This document shows, in pieces, positions 38,730 to 46,251 of a stretch of DNA of 64,000 nucleotides. The position numbers and the translations under genes are program-made. A model generated the notes under the pieces. That model saw only the letters and a program-made list of their open reading frames with translations, ran no database searches and was not told the origin of the DNA. How positions within the stretch are numbered: the stretch's first letter is position 1; each line of letters begins with the position of its first letter. Source of the stretch: Psychrobacter sp. UBA3480. GTDB taxonomy: Bacteria > Pseudomonadota > Gammaproteobacteria > Pseudomonadales > Moraxellaceae. The stretch spans positions 489,081-553,080 of the forward strand of contig NZ_DFQV01000020.1 of assembly GCF_002377945.1 (NCBI RefSeq). The letters are read 5' to 3'.

Positions 38730-41700
38730 ATGGCATATAAAAAACGTTTCGATACCAGTAGTGCTTATGGTCAGCTGATCATACTGGTGTTTTTGCCTAT
38801 CTGTGTGTTGGCAGCAGTAGGCGGCATCTTGGTATTTCACGAAACCATGCGTGCAAGCGACTCTGAGCAAGAAGTATTGGCCGAAGCGGTACTTATTCGC
38901 TATACACCAGTCATAGCTGAACTGATTCCTGAGCTGCTAGAACAAGAGCGCCAGCAAGTAGGGAGTAGTGCTGAGAGGACCCAACAAGCGGCGATGACGA
39001 CGCTAGAGGGTATCCAAGATAAGCTTGGACGTATGCAGTCTGAGCAGCATGTACAGCGCATTGCTATTATTAATGAAGGTAATCAAGTACTAGCAACAGT
39101 CGGTTATGGCCTCAATGAAGAGTGGCCGTTGATCAGTGATTCTGCCAGTTTTTTGTCACAACGCCCAACGCCTGTAGGCACAGCGTATGGCAGTGTATTG
39201 GGAGAATTTGAAGGGCAGACATTGTGGTTGCTCGTCGATATGGATAATGAGCCGCTCTACATTGCACGCTACCGTATTGCGATGGCGTTAGTGATTACTG
39301 GCTTGTTTACTATCTTGATTCTACTACTGAGCCTAAATATCTATTCGAAACGTTGGATTGCTCCCATTTATGAGCTGCGTTTGCAGTTGCAGCGTACCCA
39401 TGTCGATAATTTATACCAACCTGTACCAGTAGAGTCAGATGGCGAGCTGAATTTATTACAGCAAGATCTAGTCAGAACATTGCGCCGCTTGCATAGAAGC
39501 TTTCAAGAGCTCAAAGACCATGCCGAGCAAACGGAGGATGATTTACGTTTGGCATTTGATGAGATGGAAATGCAAAACATCTCTATTCGAAATGCACGTG
39601 ATGCGGCCATTTCAACTAGCCAAGCAAAATCTGCGTTTTTAGCCAATATCAGTCACGAACTGCGTACACCATTAAACAGTATCGATGGCTTTATTAATTT
39701 GCTGGCACGTCATGGCGAGCTTAATCCTGAACAGGACTTGTATGTACAGACCATACGTAAGTCCTCAGCCCATTTGCTTGCTTTGGTAAATGATGTCTTA
39801 GATTTTTCTAAAATTGAGGCAGGCAAGCTGGTATTGGATCGCCATGAGTTCGATCTCTATGACACCATTTATGATGTAGTCGATATGCTATCTCCTGTCT
39901 CTGCGGAGAAGGGTTTACGCATGGCAGTACTGTTTTACAATGATGTGCCGATGCGTATCAACGGCGATGCCCTACGTCTTAAGCAAGTATTAACCAATAT
40001 CGTTGGTAATGCCATTAAATTTACGGATAGTGGTGATGTGGTGGTGCGTGTGAGCTTAGATGACCACCGTGATAACTATCTGATGATTAGCGTGCAAGAT
40101 AGCGGAAAAGGTATTTCTCTGGCAGATCAAAAAATGCTGTTCCAAAGCTTTAGCCAAGGCGATCCATCAATCACACGTCAGTATGGTGGTACAGGGTTGG
40201 GTCTGGTCATCTCCAAACAGTTAACACGCTTGATGGGCGGTGATATTGGATTTCATGATAATGCTCAAGAAAATATTGCCAATCAAGGCGCGACATTTTG
40301 GTTTCGCATGCCAGCCCATGTCGACGTGCTAGAGGCAGCCACAGGGCAGACGATTGAATTGCCAGTATTGGCGCCACTAGCAAGCGAGACCGATGAATTT
40401 AATGTACTGGTTTGGATCAATCATACCGCTTCGATACAAGTACTCAAGGCTAGCTTGCAGTACTTACCAATTAAGCTGACTCAAGCCAACTCGTTGCCGG
40501 GTGTACTGGAGTCGTTGAAAGAGCACGGTAACTATTGGGATTGGGTCATCGTTGATGATGACACGCAAGACGATATGATGGCGCTCCTCAAGCAAATTCG
40601 TCTGCATTATCAAGGCAAGCTTGCTGTATTCGGCTACCAAGTAGCTGCCGATCAAGCGCTACTCAACCGCTATCATGCCAACATACTTTATGAACCATTA
40701 GACAAAAGACAGCTGTACGCGATGCTCGATACCCAAAGCCGTAGTACGCCGCAAAGCCTGCAGGAACCACGCTGGAAAGGGGTCACGGTGCTGGCAGTTG
40801 ATGACCATTTGCCCAATTTACTAGTGCTTGATGCTCTATTGAGTGAGTTAGGGATTCAGGTAGTTACTGCGAGCAGTGGGTTTGATGCTATCGAAATTAT
40901 CAGTAAACAACAAACCAAAAACATCAAAACTGCCAAGAGCGATAAGCAAAGCCTATCGAATAAAACGCAACTTTCTAAAGCAGAAACACGTGATGAGATA
41001 AACAAAAAAACAAATAGCGCGTTCTATCATGAAGACACGAGCGCTGACGATAAAGCAGCTACGCAAGACAAAGATAATATTGATTTAATATTTATGGATA
41101 TTCAAATGCCACGGATGTCGGGACATGAGGCAGCTAAGCAGATTCGAAATATTGAAAATGCGGATAGCCGTATCCCTATTATCGCTCTGACCGCGCATGG
41201 GTTGGCAGATGAACGTGACAAACTTATAGCCAGTGGTATCAACGACTATGTTGGCAAACCTATTAGCCAACCGCAGTTATTGCAAGTGCTACAGAAATGG
41301 CTTGGTCGCAAGAGTACCACACCACAATTGACCGCGCTGCCTGATACAGATTTACAGAGCTTTGGTTTACAGCATCCAGATTTACAGGGTAATAATTTCA
41401 AAGGTGCTAATGTACAGGATGCTAATGTACAGGATGCTAATGTACGGGGCACCGACTCATCAGAAGCTGAGCTAATTGCTATTGACTCGCTGCGCGGTTA
41501 CTCAATCAATGACAATGATTTATCGAACGACTTGCTCTCCAACAATGTAAATGGGCAAGAGACTCAAGCCAGTTCAGACAACTCAATCGCTACTTATCCA
41601 ATAATAAGAGGAGACGGGGTAGATCGTAATAGTGCTTCTGTCAGTAGCGAGCCGAAAATTACCCGTCCACTATCCCTGAAAAAAATCCGTGATGATTATT

Positions 41701-42362
41701 TGCGCGATAGCCAGCCTCGTGAAGGCTATAGACGAGATGCTGCGCGTGATATTCAGCCGCGCTATGAGAGCTTACGTCTACAAAAACAAGGTCAATCGCC
41801 ACTACTACAATCACCAACAAAGTCTATCGATAACTCTCAAGATAAAAGCCCTCAAGACCAAAGCTTTCAAGATAGAACAGCTCACGATAATACGACTTTA
41901 CACGAGCAAATTAATAATGACCTTAGCCACAACAATATAAGCAAAAGTGATACCTCAAACATTTTAGATTGGCAAGATGCGCTCACTCGTTCAGCGAACA
42001 AACCTGAATTGGCGGCCAAGCTTATTATCATGATGATTGATACTATCAATGATGAGGAACAGGCGCTTATTCAGGCATGGGAAGCGCATGACCGCAATAT
42101 GCTGGCACAAATTGCCCATCGTATACTGGGCGGTAGTCGATATACAGGTGTACCGCAACTGCGTCAGGCTAGCCAAGATTTGGAAGATAAGTGCTTGCTG
42201 AATGTACAGCATACGACACCTGTGCAGTTTGCAATGATTGAGCCTTATTATGAGGCATTGTTAACGGCGCTAGACAACTTGCAAAAGGTGGATTTATCTT
42301 CTTATCCTCAGCTTAACTATCATCGCTTGAGCGAAAATGATATGACGTGGAAAATGATATAA
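38730..42362 (+). CDS. gacS: Hybrid sensor histidine kinase GacS/BarA
   Basis: A 1210-residue tripartite inner-membrane kinase. It has a membrane helix near 15-35, a periplasmic domain, a second helix near 182-202, a HAMP region, a HisKA domain with His309 in SHELRTPLNS and a HATPase (NAIKF, DSGKG, GGTGLGL). A degenerate receiver covers about 555-670, a true receiver begins near 685 with Asp691/692 and phospho-acceptor Asp790, and the C-terminal HPt has His1130 in AHRILGGS. It would phosphorylate a GacA/UvrY-type regulator (not here) that controls small RNAs of the Rsm/Csr system. The receiver contains an insertion at about 726-783, and about 210 polar residues separate it from the HPt. E. 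coli BarA has 918 residues. Confidence 0.95.
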   Translation: MAYKKRFDTSSAYGQLIILVFLPICVLAAVGGILVFHETMRASDSEQEVLAEAVLIRYTPVIAELIPELLEQERQQVGSSAERTQQAAMTTLEGIQDKLGRMQSEQHVQRIAIINEGNQVLATVGYGLNEEWPLISDSASFLSQRPTPVGTAYGSVLGEFEGQTLWLLVDMDNEPLYIARYRIAMALVITGLFTILILLLSLNIYSKRWIAPIYELRLQLQRTHVDNLYQPVPVESDGELNLLQQDLVRTLRRLHRSFQELKDHAEQTEDDLRLAFDEMEMQNISIRNARDAAISTSQAKSAFLANISHELRTPLNSIDGFINLLARHGELNPEQDLYVQTIRKSSAHLLALVNDVLDFSKIEAGKLVLDRHEFDLYDTIYDVVDMLSPVSAEKGLRMAVLFYNDVPMRINGDALRLKQVLTNIVGNAIKFTDSGDVVVRVSLDDHRDNYLMISVQDSGKGISLADQKMLFQSFSQGDPSITRQYGGTGLGLVISKQLTRLMGGDIGFHDNAQENIANQGATFWFRMPAHVDVLEAATGQTIELPVLAPLASETDEFNVLVWINHTASIQVLKASLQYLPIKLTQANSLPGVLESLKEHGNYWDWVIVDDDTQDDMMALLKQIRLHYQGKLAVFGYQVAADQALLNRYHANILYEPLDKRQLYAMLDTQSRSTPQSLQEPRWKGVTVLAVDDHLPNLLVLDALLSELGIQVVTASSGFDAIEIISKQQTKNIKTAKSDKQSLSNKTQLSKAETRDEINKKTNSAFYHEDTSADDKAATQDKDNIDLIFMDIQMPRMSGHEAAKQIRNIENADSRIPIIALTAHGLADERDKLIASGINDYVGKPISQPQLLQVLQKWLGRKSTTPQLTALPDTDLQSFGLQHPDLQGNNFKGANVQDANVQDANVRGTDSSEAELIAIDSLRGYSINDNDLSNDLLSNNVNGQETQASSDNSIATYPIIRGDGVDRNSASVSSEPKITRPLSLKKIRDDYLRDSQPREGYRRDAARDIQPRYESLRLQKQGQSPLLQSPTKSIDNSQDKSPQDQSFQDRTAHDNTTLHEQINNDLSHNNISKSDTSNILDWQDALTRSANKPELAAKLIIMMIDTINDEEQALIQAWEAHDRNMLAQIAHRILGGSRYTGVPQLRQASQDLEDKCLLNVQHTTPVQFAMIEPYYEALLTALDNLQKVDLSSYPQLNYHRLSENDMTWKMI
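41403..41447 (+). repeat. 15-bp tandem repeat inside gacS
   Basis: Three in-frame copies of gatgctaatgtacag (first copy starts ggtg, last ends cgg) encode a repeated ANVQD pentapeptide in the linker between the receiver and HPt domains. The two preceding pentapeptides (DLQGN, NFKGA) have a similar pattern. Confidence 0.9.
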
Positions 42363-42585
42363 GTTGAGGGTAAGGTAAAGCAGATAAAATCATTCAGGTT
42401 CAGAAAGTGATAGGTAGTCTTGTTAGATTTGCTTATCGTTATCAACTAAACACTCTATATCTGCTGTATATGAAACTGACTATAGTATCGTGGCAGTCAG
42501 TTATTACTACGGTACAACAAAGACAAGCCTGCTAATATTGTGAATATCAGTACCAGATTTATTTTATTCATTAATAAGGATTGTT

Positions 42586-43398
42586 ATGAACGCGATTGCA
42601 AGTTACCAGTATGAGACCTTACAAGTTAGTATTACAGACAACATACTGACGGTTACCTTAAATCGTCCACATAAAAAAAATGCCATGAGTTTTCAGGTAA
42701 TCAATGAGCTGATTAAGCTGGCAGGTCGCATTAGCAAGGACAGAACCATGCGCGCGGTCATTCTAAAGGGGGCAGAGGGGACGTTTTGTGCAGGTATTGA
42801 TTTAGGAGACTTAAATCATCCAAAGAACACAGCATTTGCGCTTTGGGAATTGATTAAACCATGGCAAAGTGCGTTCCAACGAGTATGCTTGGTATGGCGT
42901 GATCTGCCAGTACCTGTCATAGCGGTATTGGAAGGGTATTGTATCGGCGCTGGACTACAGTTGGCATTGGCTTGTGACGTACGTGTCAGTCACCCTGACT
43001 GTCAACTATCTATTATGGAAGCTAAATGGGGGTTAGTGCCAGACATGGGACTGACCCAGTCAGCATTTGGGGTCCTACGAGAAGATACTCTAAAAGAGCT
43101 CGCCATGAGCGCCCGTATCATCGATGCTAATGAAGGCAAAGAGTTAGGCTTGATTAGCCATTGTAGTGAAGTGCCTCTTGAACAAGCACAAAAGCTTGCT
43201 GCCGAGTTTGCAGAGCGCTCTCCTGATGCGGTGCTAGCAAGTAAACGTGTGATAAATGCGATGTACGATCAGCCTGCTAAGACTTTATATAAAGAAAAAG
43301 CATGGCAGCTTAAAATGATGCTTGGTCGTAATCGTAAGCTTGCCCTCAGAAAAGCAAAGCAGGCCAGCACCTTATTTGGCAAACGTCAATTCCGCTAA
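42586..43398 (+). CDS. Crotonase/enoyl-CoA hydratase family protein
   Basis: A 270-residue crotonase-fold enzyme acting on an acyl-CoA thioester. The oxyanion-hole segments are GTFCAGIDL near residue 66 and GYCIGAGLQLALACDVRV near residue 112. In the active-site loop MEAKWGLVPDMG the Glu and the Asp eight residues later are spaced as in dienoyl-CoA isomerases rather than the Glu pair of true hydratases, so isomerase activity is possible. The exact substrate is unknown. It stands alone, not in a fatty-acid oxidation operon. AAGGA precedes the ATG. Confidence 0.88.
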   Translation: MNAIASYQYETLQVSITDNILTVTLNRPHKKNAMSFQVINELIKLAGRISKDRTMRAVILKGAEGTFCAGIDLGDLNHPKNTAFALWELIKPWQSAFQRVCLVWRDLPVPVIAVLEGYCIGAGLQLALACDVRVSHPDCQLSIMEAKWGLVPDMGLTQSAFGVLREDTLKELAMSARIIDANEGKELGLISHCSEVPLEQAQKLAAEFAERSPDAVLASKRVINAMYDQPAKTLYKEKAWQLKMMLGRNRKLALRKAKQASTLFGKRQFR

Positions 43399-43753
43399 AT
43401 TTTTGCTATCAGTAAATTTTCTAGTGTTATTTTCGTTTGATTCATTCTGATAAAAGAAATTGCTACCTAAGAAAACCAGACATATTTTGATTAATTATTT
43501 TGACGATTTTTAATTGTTAGCGGTCGTTTCGCCAATATCTTATAGCCATTGAAATGCAAGCAGATAGCACGATATAGCATTGTCTGCTTGCACCGATGTG
43601 GGTAAAGATGCACTATTGTTGTGAAAGGTATCTATTTTGATTACTGGATAAGCCAGTAAAATGATGAAAGCCTACCTAAGAACACGTACAAGCAATTAAA
43701 CGTCGAAAAATAAAATATTAAAAATAATAGCCACTATATAAAACGGTCTAAAT
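43399..43753. other. Intergenic region, crotonase to efflux pump
   Basis: 355 AT-rich bases. The main structure is a hairpin at 43555-43592. No coding region or clear promoter was seen. Confidence 0.45.
43555..43592. other. Inverted repeat without T run
   Basis: A perfect 10-base inverted repeat, TGCAAGCAGA at 43555-43564 and TCTGCTTGCA at 43583-43592, separated by 18 bases. It has no T tract, so it does not look like a terminator; it may be an RNA hairpin or a spaced operator about 160 bases before the efflux gene. Confidence 0.5.
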
Positions 43754-45013
43754 ATGTCTGCTTCAAAACCCTCCCTTCCAAACAAACCTATCGCTTCTGA
43801 GCGAGTGCGCTCTGCTGATTTGCCTGTTGCATGGATTATGATGCTTGGGCTGATGGTTGCGGTAGGGCCATTATCCATTGATATGTATCTGCCAGCGCTG
43901 CCATCGATGGCCGATGATTTCGGTGTTTCAACGGCCTTTATGGCCAACTCTGTCCCTGCATACTTTTTAGGTTTGGTATTTGGGCAGCTATTTTACGGAC
44001 CCTTCAGTGACCGTGTCGGCCGTGTCAAACCCTTATATATAGGTATGACGTTATACGTTATCGCTTCTATTCTTTGTGCGACCACTGATAATGAGTACGT
44101 ACTGTTTGCAGGCCGTACTTTACAAGCATTGGGCGCATGTGTCGGTGCAGTAGTTACTCGTGCCGCAATTCGAGATCGCCTCACTGCCAAACAAACGGCG
44201 AAAGCTTTTTCCATCATGATTTTAGTGATGGGCTTAGCACCCATATTGGCACCATCGCTTGGCGCGCTATTCTTACAGTTTTTTGATTGGCACTCTATCT
44301 TTTGGTTCTTAGCTGCATTTGGCGCTCTAAACTTGCTACTTACTAAGTTTTTCTTTTTTGAAACTTTGACTGAAGAAAATCGCAATGTACGCCCTGCAAG
44401 AGAAGTGCTCAGTCAATATTGGGATTTGTTAAAAGATCCGACTTTTAATTACCCAGCAATTGGTGGCGGATTGTTAATGGGAGCAATGTTTGTCTATATC
44501 AGCTCCGCTTCAGAGCTAATCATGGATACTTATGGCGTCTCAGCGACACATTTTGGTTGGTTATTTGGAATGAATGCGGCGGGTTTTGTCGGTTTAACTC
44601 AGTTGAACCAATGGCTTACCAATCGCTTTCGAATACTAAGTATTTTGCGATTTGGAGCAATTATGCAGGTTATCTCTGCGGGCGTGCTATTTGTGGTTGG
44701 CTTACTTTTAGGGACAGATGCTTGGTTGCCGCTGGTGTTGGCTTGTATTTTCTTTTGTATCGCAGGACTGGGTCTGACCCAGCCCAATGCTTCTGCAATT
44801 GCGCTCGCTTTTCAGAAACGCCGTGCTGGTATGGCAAGCGCACTACAAGGCTCGCTAATGTTTTCAGTCGGTATCTTTGGTGGTTTGTTATTGAACCTGT
44901 TTCCAGTCAATCCAGTCCTCAAGGTTGGTATTGCTCTGTTTTCACTAATGAGTCTCGGTTCCTTCCTGATTTGGAAAATTGATCGTAATCTCAATTTGGA
45001 TGATGCAGAGTAA
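43754..45013 (+). CDS. Bcr/CflA-type MFS multidrug efflux transporter
   Basis: A 419-residue protein with about 12 membrane helices. The motif GPFSDRVGRVKPLY near residue 80 is the MFS motif A, and SIDMYLPALPSMADDFGV after the first helix is characteristic of the Bcr/CflA drug/H+ antiporter group. It probably exports a drug or metabolite from the cytoplasm; the substrate cannot be told. A terminator lies 30 bases after the stop. Confidence 0.93.
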   Translation: MSASKPSLPNKPIASERVRSADLPVAWIMMLGLMVAVGPLSIDMYLPALPSMADDFGVSTAFMANSVPAYFLGLVFGQLFYGPFSDRVGRVKPLYIGMTLYVIASILCATTDNEYVLFAGRTLQALGACVGAVVTRAAIRDRLTAKQTAKAFSIMILVMGLAPILAPSLGALFLQFFDWHSIFWFLAAFGALNLLLTKFFFFETLTEENRNVRPAREVLSQYWDLLKDPTFNYPAIGGGLLMGAMFVYISSASELIMDTYGVSATHFGWLFGMNAAGFVGLTQLNQWLTNRFRILSILRFGAIMQVISAGVLFVVGLLLGTDAWLPLVLACIFFCIAGLGLTQPNASAIALAFQKRRAGMASALQGSLMFSVGIFGGLLLNLFPVNPVLKVGIALFSLMSLGSFLIWKIDRNLNLDDAE

Positions 45014-45369
45014 AAGCATCTCTATTGTAAGTTAGCGGTATTTTAAAAAGCACTCATACGTTCACAGCGTATGAGTGCTTTTTTGTGCAATCTATATATT
45101 TTTATTCAAAGCCAAATTAAATTTTATAGGCGTTTTATATGATGGAATTGATTGATTATAAACGAGTATATGTTGTTCAAAAGTATATGCATACTTTGCT
45201 ATATATAACTAATCGTAGATAATGACCAAACATAATTATTGCAATCATAAAATTAGACAAGTATTATCTAACGTAACTTTCTGTAAGCAAATATGTATAG
45301 ACATTACTTAACATTGCTAGATTGTCATTCACTAAGATGTAAAACAACGTTAGGTTTCAAGGATAGATT
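45014..45369. other. Intergenic region before the CheX signalling locus
   Basis: 356 bases with the efflux-gene terminator at its left end. A weak promoter candidate for the downstream genes is TTAACA at 45308-45313 with TAAGAT at 45333-45338 (19-base spacer). Otherwise AT-rich with nothing recognised. Confidence 0.4.
45045..45084 (+). terminator. Intrinsic terminator after the MFS gene
   Basis: aaaaagcactcatacg / cgtatgagtgctttttt with a 7-base loop. Confidence 0.95.
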
Positions 45370-46239
45370 ATGATGCAGTTATATCGAGCGTTACCAATTC
45401 TATTGAGTGTTGGCCTATTTGGCTGTGGCAACTCTTCTACTCAAGAAAATGCAAGCGCAACAGTAACGGAAAACACAGATAGCTTTGTGAGCAAGCTGCC
45501 TGCTTCGGCGCCAACCATAAAGGTGGCCACAACAGGTACGATGCCACCGTTCTCGTTTCAAGATGATTATGGGAATATGCAAGGTATTGATATTGATTCA
45601 ATCCGTGCTATCGGTGAAGAACAAGGCTTCAAAGTCGAGTTCTACAAGGAAACTTGGCAGAACATGTTTGACACAGTAGAGTCTGGTGGACGTGATCTAG
45701 CAATCTCAGGTATCTCTTACAAAGATGACCGCGCTGTAAAATATGGCCTTTCTACTCCTTATTTCTTTAATCCATCTGCAGTCATGTACAAAAATGCTGA
45801 CCTAAAAATAAATCGCTTAGATGATTTGCAAGGCATGCATGTTGCGGCAATGGAAGGCTCAAAGCAAGATGATCAGCTCAGAGCGATGGGTAAATATAGC
45901 CAAATGACGACTCGAAGCACAGCTTATCTATTATTTGAAGATTTGATGCAGGACAAGGTCGATGTCATTCTGCATGACTTACCTATTTTACAGTTTACGG
46001 CAAAAAACCATCCAGAGTATGACGTCACTATCGTCTCTTATGAGGGTGAAGACAATCCATCAGCCCAGCAGGTTATTCTGATGGCGAAAGGCAATAATGA
46101 CTTAATTCGTAAAGTGGATGAAGGTATTGCAAAGCTCAAACAAAAAGGAACGTTTAAAGAGATTGAGAATCGTTGGTTGGGCGCAGCAGAGACTGCTGAA
46201 GAAAGTGATTCTGATACTAATACTAAGCAAGTGAACTAA
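45370..46239 (+). CDS. Solute-binding lipoprotein (SBP_bac_3 type)
   Basis: A 289-residue periplasmic binding protein. Its lipoprotein signal ends at Cys19 (VGLFGC). Residues about 48-275 form the type II solute-binding fold of the family that binds polar amino acids: IKVATTGTMPPFSFQDDYGNMQGIDIDSI opens it (positions about 50-78) and FKEIENRWLG closes it. No ABC permease or ATPase is encoded nearby. The stop is only 12 bases before the membrane kinase gene, so the protein may serve as a ligand sensor for that kinase rather than for transport (inference). AAGGA precedes the ATG. Confidence 0.9.
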   Translation: MMQLYRALPILLSVGLFGCGNSSTQENASATVTENTDSFVSKLPASAPTIKVATTGTMPPFSFQDDYGNMQGIDIDSIRAIGEEQGFKVEFYKETWQNMFDTVESGGRDLAISGISYKDDRAVKYGLSTPYFFNPSAVMYKNADLKINRLDDLQGMHVAAMEGSKQDDQLRAMGKYSQMTTRSTAYLLFEDLMQDKVDVILHDLPILQFTAKNHPEYDVTIVSYEGEDNPSAQQVILMAKGNNDLIRKVDEGIAKLKQKGTFKEIENRWLGAAETAEESDSDTNTKQVN

Positions 46240-46251
46240 GGAATTCTGAAG

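Noticed and set aside
45370..46239. Part of an ABC amino-acid uptake operon
   Set aside because: No permease or ATPase gene is adjacent; the next gene is a kinase 12 bases away.
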